DNA of 64,000 nt from assembly GCA_900539165.1 (NCBI GenBank), contig UQAZ01000009.1, positions 1 to 64,000 of the forward strand. The letters are read 5' to 3'. The DNA comes from an uncultured Oscillospiraceae bacterium. GTDB lineage: Bacteria > Bacillota > Clostridia > Oscillospirales > Acutalibacteraceae. Position 1 is the stretch's first letter, and every line of letters starts with the position of its first letter. Of this stretch, positions 40,457 to 48,101 are shown piece after piece. The translations under genes were made by a program, and so were the position numbers. Under the pieces are notes generated by a model, which did not search any database, was not told the origin of the DNA, and saw only the letters and a list, made by a program, of their open reading frames with translations.

Positions 40457-41275
40457 ATGAGCGAATGTAGTCACGATTGTTCAAGCTGTTCAAGTAATTG
40501 TGGCGACAGAGAAAAGCCGCAGAGCTTTCTCAAGCCGATGAACGAACATTCAAATATTAAAAAGGTTATCGGAATTGTGTCCGGTAAGGGTGGTGTAGGT
40601 AAGAGCCTTGTAAGCTGTCTGCTTGCGTCAAAGTGCCGTAAGGCAGGATTAAAGGTCGGCATTCTTGATGCCGATGTTACGGGTCCGTCAGTTCCTAAGA
40701 GCTTTGGTATTACATCAAGGGCTATGCAGGATGAAACGGGTTTGCTTCCTACCGTTACAGCCACAGGAATTAAAATGATGAGCATTAATTTGCTCTTGGA
40801 GGATGTTAATTCTCCCGTTGTTTGGAGAGGTCCGGTAATCAGCGGAGTTATTCAGCAGTTTTGGACTGATGTTAATTGGGGCGAGCTTGACTATTTGTTC
40901 GTTGATATGCCACCGGGAACAGGCGATGTTGCACTCACCGTATTTCAGTCACTTCCAGTTGACGGCATTGTCATTGTGTCAACCCCTCAGGATTTGGTTA
41001 AAATGATTGTAAACAAGGCGTTCAATATGGCGAAAATGATGGATGTGCCTGTTCTCGGTCTTGTTGAAAATATGAGCTATTATGAATGTCCCGATTGCGG
41101 AAAAAGAGTAAGCATTTTTGGCAAAAGTCAAATTGACGAAACCGCAAAGGAGTTTGGTGTGCCTGTTTTGGCAAAATTGCCTATCGACCCCGAAAACGCA
41201 AGACTTGTTGACGAGGGCAAGGCAGAGGAAATTGAGGCTAAGGAGCTTGACGATTTCGTTCAGGCGTTGCTGTAA
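40457..41275 (+). CDS. mrp: Mrp/NBP35-type iron-sulfur cluster carrier ATPase
   Basis: A 272-residue P-loop protein (deviant Walker A SGKGGVGKS, about residue 42) of the Mrp/ApbC/NBP35 family, which carries [4Fe-4S] clusters to target proteins. A cysteine-rich N-terminus (CSHDCSSCSSNC) and C-terminal YECPDCGKR (CxxC) are the cluster ligands. VDMPPGTGDV and STPQDLV are conserved. It fits the heavy iron-sulfur load of this genome. ATG at 40457 follows GGAGG; an in-frame GTG upstream at 40409 lacks a good site. Confidence 0.92.
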   Translation: MSECSHDCSSCSSNCGDREKPQSFLKPMNEHSNIKKVIGIVSGKGGVGKSLVSCLLASKCRKAGLKVGILDADVTGPSVPKSFGITSRAMQDETGLLPTVTATGIKMMSINLLLEDVNSPVVWRGPVISGVIQQFWTDVNWGELDYLFVDMPPGTGDVALTVFQSLPVDGIVIVSTPQDLVKMIVNKAFNMAKMMDVPVLGLVENMSYYECPDCGKRVSIFGKSQIDETAKEFGVPVLAKLPIDPENARLVDEGKAEEIEAKELDDFVQALL

Positions 41276-41286
41276 AGGAGAACAAA

Positions 41287-41787
41287 ATGCCGAAAAGAGA
41301 GAATTATATTTCGTGGGATGAGTATTTTATGGGTATATCTCTGCTCTCTTCAATGAGAAGTAAAGACCCCAGCACGCAGGTGGGTGCTTGCATAGTAAGC
41401 GACGATAATAAAATTATGTCGGTGGGCTATAACGGCTTTCCCCGTGGTTGCAGTGACGACGAGTTTCCGTGGGAACGCAGCGCCGAAAACGCAAACGAAA
41501 CAAAGTATCCGTTCGTCTGCCACGCAGAACTTAACGCTATATTAAATGCAGGCGGTCATAATCTCAGCGGTTCGAGAATTTTTGTTGCGCTCTTTCCGTG
41601 TAACGAATGTGCAAAGGCTATTATTCAAAGCGGAATTAAGGAGGTCGTTTATATCTCCGACAAGTATTCCGACACCGACGGCACAAGAGCAAGTAAGCGT
41701 ATGCTTAATTCTGCCGGAGTTAAGCTTACTAAGTTTAAGTCCGACAGTAAGCAAATTACAATTTCGTTTAACGAGGAAGATGTTTAA
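41287..41787 (+). CDS. dCMP deaminase (ComEB-like)
   Basis: A 166-residue zinc deaminase converting dCMP to dUMP for dTTP synthesis. Zinc site CHAELNAILNAG (His/Glu, about residue 79) and PCNECAKAI (two Cys, about 105). The N-terminal SKDPSTQVGACIV is the usual family signature. It lies 11 nt after mrp. The stop overlaps the next start by one base. Confidence 0.92.
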   Translation: MPKRENYISWDEYFMGISLLSSMRSKDPSTQVGACIVSDDNKIMSVGYNGFPRGCSDDEFPWERSAENANETKYPFVCHAELNAILNAGGHNLSGSRIFVALFPCNECAKAIIQSGIKEVVYISDKYSDTDGTRASKRMLNSAGVKLTKFKSDSKQITISFNEEDV

Positions 41788-42392
41788 TGAAGACAGATAT
41801 TTATGATTTCGACAAAACGATAGTTCCGTTCGACAGCGGTTCGCTTTTCGTATTCTACTGTATGATTCATTATCCGTGGTGCATTCTTTTGGAGGTGCCT
41901 GTGCTTTTGGTTACGGGTCCTCTTATGCTTTTGGGTATAATCAGCTTTACTCAGTTTAAGAAAAACTGCTATTGTTTTATTCCGCTTATTCCTCTTGAAA
42001 AGGCGGTAAAGAAATTTTGGGATAGATATATATCAAAGGTGAATCCTTGGTTTTACGATAGAAAAAGGCACAGTGTTGTCATAAGTGCAAGCCCCGATTT
42101 TCTTTTGAATGAGGTTGCAAAACGGCTTAATTTTGACGAGCTTATTGCCACTAAGCATAGCAGAAAAACAGGTGCGATTATCGGCAAAAACTGCCGAGGT
42201 GAGGAAAAAATAAAGAGGCTTTACGCCGTGCATAAGCCTGAGGAACTGGAAGTTGTTGATGTTTACTCGGACTCCTATAAGCACGATAAGTATATCTTTT
42301 CTCTTGCAAACGGAACCTGCTATCATATCGAAAAAGGCGAGAGGGTGCCGTTCGATTATGATGATTTTTATAATAAAGGAAAGAAAAAATAA
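41787..42392 (+). CDS. HAD family phosphatase (subclass IB, SerB-like)
   Basis: A 201-residue protein with motif I YDFDKTIVPFDSGS, motif II ISASPDF (about residue 95) and motif III/IV VDVYSDSYKHD (about 156). A hydrophobic cap region (about 25-60) may touch the membrane. Subclass IB members include phosphoserine and lipid-phosphate phosphatases; the substrate here is unknown. The ATG overlaps the preceding stop. Confidence 0.82.
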   Translation: MKTDIYDFDKTIVPFDSGSLFVFYCMIHYPWCILLEVPVLLVTGPLMLLGIISFTQFKKNCYCFIPLIPLEKAVKKFWDRYISKVNPWFYDRKRHSVVISASPDFLLNEVAKRLNFDELIATKHSRKTGAIIGKNCRGEEKIKRLYAVHKPEELEVVDVYSDSYKHDKYIFSLANGTCYHIEKGERVPFDYDDFYNKGKKK

Positions 42393-42395
42393 GTA

Positions 42396-43682
42396 ATGAA
42401 AAGAAATTTAGGATATGCTCTTTTGGTGCTTGTGCTGACAGTTGCGGGTGTATTTTGCTCGTATCTCATAGCCGATAAGGTTGCACGAACAAATTTGTCT
42501 GCACAGACCACCGCTTCAAAGGTTGCCGAAACCGAAAAGCCCGGAGAGAGGGTTCTCATAGTCGAGGATAAGGAAAAGGACTATCATTTTTATCAGCAGG
42601 ATAATAAGGTTGTTATGACACATTCCGATAAGGAATACACCTTTGAAAATTGGGGCGACAATATTATGCTTGAGCCTGCAAAACTGATAATCAGGGATGT
42701 AGACGGCGATGATGAGGATGAAATTGTGGTTCAGGTTGCAGCCTTTAAGTTTGAAAATGAAATATACCATAGCGTTTATGTTCTTAATCAGTACATTAAC
42801 GGCTTGGACGAGGTTGCGTATAAAGTAAATGCCATTACCCCGACCAGCGCCATTAATATTTTTGATTCAAAGGTTAAAATGGAGCTTACTCAGGATAAGA
42901 ATTGTCCTAAAAATTCCGTTTTTTCAGCAAGCCATATTTACGATACTATCGAATATGACAGAGAAACGGGACTTCCGAAAAAGTATTATTATATGTTTAA
43001 GTCGCTTTCCGACGGAAAGGGAGGCTATCTAAAGCCGACCGGTTGGACTAAGGGCAGAGCAGACTGTACCATTGATGATAAAAACGAAGAAAATATTTTC
43101 GCTGTTGCCACCTTCCCCATTATCGTGTCTTACGGTGATTCGGTTACTCAAAATGCGGGCTTCTTTAAGCTCGGCATTTATGTAAACAGCGACGGTCAAA
43201 CCGATATTTTGGGCAGCTCGGCATCCTTTAGAGCGTATAAGGAGTACGGCTTATATAAGTATAATTTTGACGGTAAGGAGTGGTCATCAACGGTGAATAA
43301 CAGTAATAAGACCGTTCCGTCCGATAAAACGATAGATTTTATTCAGATGACGGCATCATTTACAGACGCTGTTACAACTGTTGATTTTTCTGCTAAAGGA
43401 AACGGCGACCTTAATTCGCTGTCTGCCGTTACAGCAACCGAAAGCTATATCGAGTTTACGGCAAAAAAAGGTTGCACCTTCGATAAAAAGGCTGTGGACG
43501 CTCAGCAGTATTCCTTGCCTTTGAGTATTGACAGCCAAACTGAAAATAATAATTATGACATTTCGTATACCGCTTCTGTTTCAAAAAACAGTCAGGGCGA
43601 TGAGGTGTTGAGAATTAACTTTGATAAGCAATACAGTCAAGACAAAACAGGAAAATTGACTGTAAACTTTGGAGTGAAATAA
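42396..43682 (+). CDS. Membrane-anchored protein of unknown function
   Basis: A 428-residue protein that I do not recognise. One N-terminal membrane helix (about residues 6-28) with the rest outside. Near residue 100 RDVDGDDEDEIVVQVAAF resembles an FG-GAP/VCBS-type calcium loop, suggesting a beta-propeller-like part. The C-terminal 150 residues look beta-rich (SLPLSIDSQ.. DISYTASV..). It starts 3 nt after the HAD gene and is followed within 2 nt by degV, so it belongs to this transcript. Confidence 0.7.
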   Translation: MKRNLGYALLVLVLTVAGVFCSYLIADKVARTNLSAQTTASKVAETEKPGERVLIVEDKEKDYHFYQQDNKVVMTHSDKEYTFENWGDNIMLEPAKLIIRDVDGDDEDEIVVQVAAFKFENEIYHSVYVLNQYINGLDEVAYKVNAITPTSAINIFDSKVKMELTQDKNCPKNSVFSASHIYDTIEYDRETGLPKKYYYMFKSLSDGKGGYLKPTGWTKGRADCTIDDKNEENIFAVATFPIIVSYGDSVTQNAGFFKLGIYVNSDGQTDILGSSASFRAYKEYGLYKYNFDGKEWSSTVNNSNKTVPSDKTIDFIQMTASFTDAVTTVDFSAKGNGDLNSLSAVTATESYIEFTAKKGCTFDKKAVDAQQYSLPLSIDSQTENNNYDISYTASVSKNSQGDEVLRINFDKQYSQDKTGKLTVNFGVK

Positions 43683-43683
43683 T

Positions 43684-44547
43684 TTGGATAATAAAAAAAG
43701 TGTAGCAATTACTGCGGATTCAACCTGTGACCTGCCACAGTCCTATGTTACGGAAAATGAAATAACAATAATTCCACTTTCGATTTTGCTCGGTGATAAA
43801 TCTTATCGTGACGGGATAGATGTCACACCCGAGGATATTTACAGATATGTGGATAAAAACGGCGTGCTTCCAAAAACTTCGGCTGTCACACCTGCCGAAT
43901 ATTATAATGTTTTTAAGAGCCTTACCGACGAGGGAAAAAAGGTTGTTCATATCGGATTTTCATCGGGGCTTTCGTCCTCGTTCCAAAACGCTTGCGTTGC
44001 GGCTCAGGAGTTCGACGATGTTTACTGCGTCGATTCAAAGAGCCTCTGTACCGCAATGGGACTTTTGGTGCTGAAGGCTTGCGATTTTCGTGATAAGGGA
44101 ATGGACGCAAAGCGCATTGCCGATAAGGTGAATAAGCTTGTGCCAAAGGTCAGTGCAACCTTCGTGCTTGAAAATCTTGAGTATCTTCATAAGGGCGGCA
44201 GATGCTCCTCTGTCGCAAAGTTCGGTGCAAATGTGCTTGGCATTAAGCCGTCTATTGCCGTTGAAAACCAAAGCGGCAAGCTCGAGGTGGCAAAAAAATA
44301 CAGGGGCAAAATGGACGCTGTCTATAAGCAGTATGCCTCTGACAGATTAAACGAGATTAAAAAGGTTCAGCCCGACCGTGTGGTTATTGCAAACAGCGGC
44401 GGAGTTTCTCCCGATACCTTGGCTTTTGTAAAGGGCTTGATTGAGGGCAAGGATAGGTTTGAAAATATTATTCTTGCCGATGCGGGATGTACGATTTCCT
44501 CCCATTGCGGACCTAAAACCTTGGCTATATTTTATATTAAGAGATAA
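43684..44547 (+). CDS. DegV family fatty-acid-binding protein
   Basis: A 287-residue DegV/EDD-fold protein. Relatives (FakB) bind fatty acids for phosphorylation by FakA. N-terminal ITADSTCDLPQ, IPLSILLGDKSYRDG, SSGLSSSFQNA (about residue 98) and HKGGRCSS (about 167) are family blocks. It starts with TTG at 43684, two bases after the previous stop, with GGAGTG upstream. No fakA gene is seen in the window. Confidence 0.92.
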   Translation: MDNKKSVAITADSTCDLPQSYVTENEITIIPLSILLGDKSYRDGIDVTPEDIYRYVDKNGVLPKTSAVTPAEYYNVFKSLTDEGKKVVHIGFSSGLSSSFQNACVAAQEFDDVYCVDSKSLCTAMGLLVLKACDFRDKGMDAKRIADKVNKLVPKVSATFVLENLEYLHKGGRCSSVAKFGANVLGIKPSIAVENQSGKLEVAKKYRGKMDAVYKQYASDRLNEIKKVQPDRVVIANSGGVSPDTLAFVKGLIEGKDRFENIILADAGCTISSHCGPKTLAIFYIKR

Positions 44548-44549
44548 TT

Positions 44550-45494
44550 ATGTCGTTAAAATCAGATGTGTTTGAATACTTGTGCGTTCACAGCGACGAG
44601 TATGTAAGCGGGGAAACGCTCGCACAAAAATTTAATAAAAGCCGTGCCGCCGTTTGGAAAGCGGTTAAGACGCTTCAAAATGACGGAGTTCGTATTCAGG
44701 CTGTTACAAACCGTGGCTATAAGTTGTTGGCTGAAAACGATATTTTTAATGCCGAGGCTGTAAAAAATCGGCTCGACTTTGATTGCAGAGTTGTTTATTT
44801 TGATTCCGTCGACAGTACAAACACTCAGGCTAAGCGTATGATTAACGACGGTGCGAATGATGTTTTTCTCGTTGTTGCCGCCGAACAGACCGCAGGCAGA
44901 GGCAGACAGGGCAAAAGCTTTTATTCTCCTGCCGATACGGGAATTTATATGTCGCTTGTCGTTCACCCCAATACGCTTATCCAAAATGCTGTCGGCATAA
45001 CCACCGCCTCTTGCGTGGCAGTATGCAGGGCGATAGAAAAAATTACGGATGTTAAACCCTCTGTAAAATGGGTAAACGATGTGTATGTCGGAGATAAAAA
45101 AATCTGCGGTATTTTGACCGAGGCGGTTACCGATTTTGAAACGCAAATCGTCAGCAGCGTTGTTGTCGGTATAGGAGTTAATATTTCCACCGAGGACTTT
45201 CCCGACGGTGTAGAAAATGCTTCGTCGCTGAATGTTGATGTAAAGAGAGCAGAGCTTACCGCCGCTGTGGCAAATGAGCTTAACCGTATAATCTATGCCG
45301 ATTTTTCGGATTATATCGACTATTATCGAGAACACAGTATGCTTATCGGCAAGGATATTTTTTATGTTAAAAACGGAGAAAAGGTCTTTGCAAAGGCGAC
45401 TGCGATTGATGCCGACGGCGGACTTGAGGTCTTGCTCGAAAACGGAGAAAAAACCGTTCTTCGCTCCGGCGAAATAACAGTCAGAAGAGTATGA
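44550..45494 (+). CDS. birA: Biotin protein ligase / biotin operon repressor BirA
   Basis: A 314-residue bifunctional protein. N-terminal winged helix (SGETLAQKFNKSRAAVWKAV, RIQAVTNRGYKL) and ligase domain with DSVDSTNTQAKR, the biotinyl-AMP loop GRGRQGKSF (about residue 116) and KWVNDVYVGDKK (about 174). It attaches biotin to carboxylases and can repress biotin genes. It starts two bases after degV and is the last gene of the run. Confidence 0.94.
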   Translation: MSLKSDVFEYLCVHSDEYVSGETLAQKFNKSRAAVWKAVKTLQNDGVRIQAVTNRGYKLLAENDIFNAEAVKNRLDFDCRVVYFDSVDSTNTQAKRMINDGANDVFLVVAAEQTAGRGRQGKSFYSPADTGIYMSLVVHPNTLIQNAVGITTASCVAVCRAIEKITDVKPSVKWVNDVYVGDKKICGILTEAVTDFETQIVSSVVVGIGVNISTEDFPDGVENASSLNVDVKRAELTAAVANELNRIIYADFSDYIDYYREHSMLIGKDIFYVKNGEKVFAKATAIDADGGLEVLLENGEKTVLRSGEITVRRV

Positions 45495-45549
45495 ACGGTA
45501 TAAAGATATAATGTTATAAAATATATAAATATATAAGTGAAACTAAAGC

Positions 45550-45585
45550 AAAAACGACACCCGTTGAAATCGAGTGTCGTTTTTG
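45550..45585. terminator. Bidirectional terminator between birA and vanW
   Basis: Perfect stem AAAACGACAC/GTGTCGTTTT with a 13-nt loop, A-run before and T-run after. Confidence 0.9.
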
Positions 45586-45586
45586 T

Positions 45587-46381
45587 TTATTTCTTTGCTT
45601 CACGGTATACGCTTACGGTTTTGTAGTTTTGCTTTCCGTTTGCGTATCTCGTTAAAATGTATTTGTTTCCGCTTTGGTGAATGTTTACGGAAATGTTGCC
45701 GACATTAACCTTTTCCTTAGCGTATGCCGTACAGGTAAGCTTGCCTTTGCTACATACCATTTTTAACAGCATATCGTGACCGATTGTGTTTTTGAATTTG
45801 AAATCCAAAATATTCCATTGCACCGTTGCGTCTCCGCCCATAGGCACATAGGAAATCGGCAGGGAATGGCTTGTCCTCTCGACTATTTCCGTGTTTGTTC
45901 TCAGAATGCACTCAAAAAGAGTTGAGCTTACTTGGCACGCTCCTCCGCCTAAACCTTGCACAAATTCGTCGTTTACGATAACCTTTGCCGAGGCGTATCC
46001 GCCCACAACCGTTCGCTTTCCGACGGTTTGATTAAAGGAAAAAACGCCGTCGCACGGAACAACTATGTAGTTGATTGCATTCGCTGCCGCTGCAAGGTTT
46101 GTTTCTCTGTCCGTGTCGGAGGTTTGGTAGTATGTTGTGTATGTAGCAATCTCGTAAGGGTATTCGTTAGGGTCGCCCTTGCTCAGTCCGGGGTAAACCT
46201 TGCGGGTTTCCTCCTCATAAAAGGTTGCGTCCATATCCTCTGCCGTTGTGCTTTCTTTCGTTGTTTGCGATACTGTTTCGCTTTTGCTCTCAGGCTCGGG
46301 AGCGTTCTCCCTTGCACTGCACGAGGCTAAGCATATCGCAAAAATACACACGGCACAGAAAATTACTGCTTTACTTCTCAT
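45587..46381 (-). CDS. VanW family lipoprotein
   Basis: A 264-residue exported protein: signal peptide with lipobox ICLASC (Cys about residue 21), Glu/Thr/Ser-rich spacer, then the VanW domain with DGVFSFNQTVGKRT (about 110) and QGLGGGACQVSSTLFE (about 143). VanW is named for a vancomycin-cluster gene, but most members are wall proteins of unknown function with no proven resistance role. It follows glmU by 27 nt and is probably co-transcribed. Confidence 0.88.
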   Translation of the reverse strand: MRSKAVIFCAVCIFAICLASCSARENAPEPESKSETVSQTTKESTTAEDMDATFYEEETRKVYPGLSKGDPNEYPYEIATYTTYYQTSDTDRETNLAAAANAINYIVVPCDGVFSFNQTVGKRTVVGGYASAKVIVNDEFVQGLGGGACQVSSTLFECILRTNTEIVERTSHSLPISYVPMGGDATVQWNILDFKFKNTIGHDMLLKMVCSKGKLTCTAYAKEKVNVGNISVNIHQSGNKYILTRYANGKQNYKTVSVYREAKK

Positions 46382-46408
46382 TTATAATTCCTGTTTTAAC
46401 CGAATGGG

Positions 46409-47797
46409 TTATTTTTGATTTTTGTACGGCTTGTGTTCTGCAACCCAGCCTTCTTTGTTCACCTGCTTTGCTCTTGCGATAGACAGAGCTTCATCGGGAA
46501 TGTTGTCCGTGATTGTTGAGCCTGCCGCAATGTATGCCAGTTCGCCCACCTCAACAGGTGCAATGAGGTTTGTGTTACAGCCGATAAATGCACCGTCGCC
46601 GATTTTGCATCTCGTCTTGTTCTTTCCGTCATAGTTGCAGGTAACCGTGCCGCAACCGAAGTTTACATTTGCTCCCACATCGCTGTCGCCTATGTAGGTC
46701 AGATGTGCCGATTTTGTGCCTTCGCCGACAATGCTGTTTTTAACTTCAACAAAGTTTCCGATATGCACACCCTTTTTAAGTACGCTGTTTGCTCTTACTT
46801 TTACAAACGGACCGCAATCCACCCCGTCCTCAACGGTGCTGTCGGTTATCTTGCAGTTGTCGAGTATAACATTGTTGCCTACTGTCGAATTGTCGATGTA
46901 TGTGTTAGGGCCGATTACGCAACCGTCGCCGATTACGGTGTTTCCGATAATGATTGTGTTAGGCAAAATTCTTGTCGAATTGCCGATTTTAACATCCTTG
47001 CCAATCATAACGCCGTCGGTGCAAGGAATGTCAACGCCGTTAATCATATGCCCGTTGTTGATTCTCTCACGCATAAGAGTGTTTAATATGTTGAGCTGTC
47101 GTCTGTCGTTTGCTCCGAGAGTAACATCGGCATTTTCAACCACATATGCGCCTGCGTTCTTGCCTGCCGAAATCAAAATTTCAACGCTGTCGGTAATGTA
47201 ATATTCGTTTTGAGCGTTGTTGTTTGTAATGTTGTCTAATGCATAAAGCAGGTCGCTTCCGTTAAACCAATAGAAGCCTGCGTTTGATTCGTTGATCTTC
47301 TTCTCCTCATCGGTTGCGTCCTTATGCTCTATGATTCTTTCGAGCTTGCCGTTTTCGTCACGCTTGATGTGACCGATTCCGTCGGTGTCGTCTACAAGTG
47401 CAGAGATAAGAGTAATGGAGTTGTTGTTCTCCTTGTGGTAATTGAATGCCTTTGTAAGTGTGTCGGCGTCAATCATAGGGCCGTCGCCGTTTAATACAAC
47501 AATGTCGTCGTCTCTGTGTCTTTCAATGAAATCTCTCGCCTGCATTACAGCGTGTCCCGTACCGAGTTGAGGCTCTTGTAATGCCGTTTCAATGCTCGGG
47601 TCTACCGACGCTACATATTGCTCAACGATTTCGTGTTTGTAGCCGGTGATTACGCAAATGTCCTGCGCACCCATTTTCTTTACCGTGTTAATTACATGAT
47701 TAATCATAGGCTCAAAAAGAACCTCGCACATAACCTTAGGCTGTTCGGACTTCATTCTTGTACCCTTACCGCCTGCCATAATTATTGCACACTTCAT
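46409..47797 (-). CDS. glmU: Bifunctional GlcNAc-1-phosphate uridyltransferase / acetyltransferase GlmU
   Basis: A 462-residue enzyme making UDP-GlcNAc for peptidoglycan. N-terminal uridyltransferase with AIIMAGGKGTRMKS and EPQLGTGHAVMQ; C-terminal left-handed beta-helix of hexapeptide repeats from about residue 250, ending with the acetyltransferase site NFGCGTVTCNYDGKNK (about 377). ATG at 47797 follows AAGGAG; the open frame continues 56 codons upstream but runs into the structured leader. It shares an upstream region with divergent ppdK. Confidence 0.95.
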   Translation of the reverse strand: MKCAIIMAGGKGTRMKSEQPKVMCEVLFEPMINHVINTVKKMGAQDICVITGYKHEIVEQYVASVDPSIETALQEPQLGTGHAVMQARDFIERHRDDDIVVLNGDGPMIDADTLTKAFNYHKENNNSITLISALVDDTDGIGHIKRDENGKLERIIEHKDATDEEKKINESNAGFYWFNGSDLLYALDNITNNNAQNEYYITDSVEILISAGKNAGAYVVENADVTLGANDRRQLNILNTLMRERINNGHMINGVDIPCTDGVMIGKDVKIGNSTRILPNTIIIGNTVIGDGCVIGPNTYIDNSTVGNNVILDNCKITDSTVEDGVDCGPFVKVRANSVLKKGVHIGNFVEVKNSIVGEGTKSAHLTYIGDSDVGANVNFGCGTVTCNYDGKNKTRCKIGDGAFIGCNTNLIAPVEVGELAYIAAGSTITDNIPDEALSIARAKQVNKEGWVAEHKPYKNQK

Positions 47798-47909
47798 AAT
47801 TTTTCTCCTTAAATTAACGCCTCCCGTATAATTTCGGGAGGATTGAAATTTTATACAAATTCGCCTGCCTTGCGAGTGCTGTTTTCTCCGTCGGGAGAAT
47901 TGCATAGAT
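47798..47909 (-). promoter_or_regulatory. Structured 5' leader of glmU
   Basis: A leader of about 110 nt with three possible stems on the minus strand: TTCTCC/GGAGAA (tetraloop), TCGC/GCGA, and CCTCCCG/CGGGAGG with an 8-nt loop ending about 22 nt before the start. No T-run follows the last stem, so simple termination is unlikely. It does not match a riboswitch class I can recall. Confidence 0.4.
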
Positions 47910-47915
47910 TTAGCA

Positions 47916-47943
47916 ATTATACAAACATTATGCACCAAAACAA
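47916..47943 (-). promoter_or_regulatory. Predicted promoter of glmU
   Basis: Minus strand TTGTTT (47943-47938), 16-nt spacer, TATAAT (47921-47916). Confidence 0.6.
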
Positions 47944-47992
47944 CAAAAATTTCAACATATTTCAAAAATATTTATCGTACCTAAAAAAATGT

Positions 47993-48021
47993 TTGTATTT
48001 TGCTATATATTATGTTATAAT
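47993..48021 (+). promoter_or_regulatory. Predicted promoter of ppdK
   Basis: TTGTAT (47993-47998), 17-nt spacer, TATAAT (48016-48021). The leader is about 75 nt with a small stem TCTGTG/CGCAGA. Confidence 0.7.
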
Positions 48022-48101
48022 CAGTACGGATTATTCTGTGCTTTCGACATTCGCAGAGTAAAACATAAAATTATGTATATTATTTTTAGGAGGTAACTCA
48101 A

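Noticed and set aside
44562..45335. A 257-codon open frame opposite birA
   Set aside because: Shadow frame; the birA motifs on the plus strand are unambiguous.
45587..46381. VanW gene as a vancomycin resistance determinant
   Set aside because: No vanH/vanA/vanX or D-Ala-D-Lac ligase genes are nearby; VanW-domain proteins are widespread in Clostridia without resistance.
47798..47965. N-terminal extension of GlmU by 56 codons
   Set aside because: The extension covers the promoter and leader hairpins; ATG 47797 has AAGGAG and fits the family.
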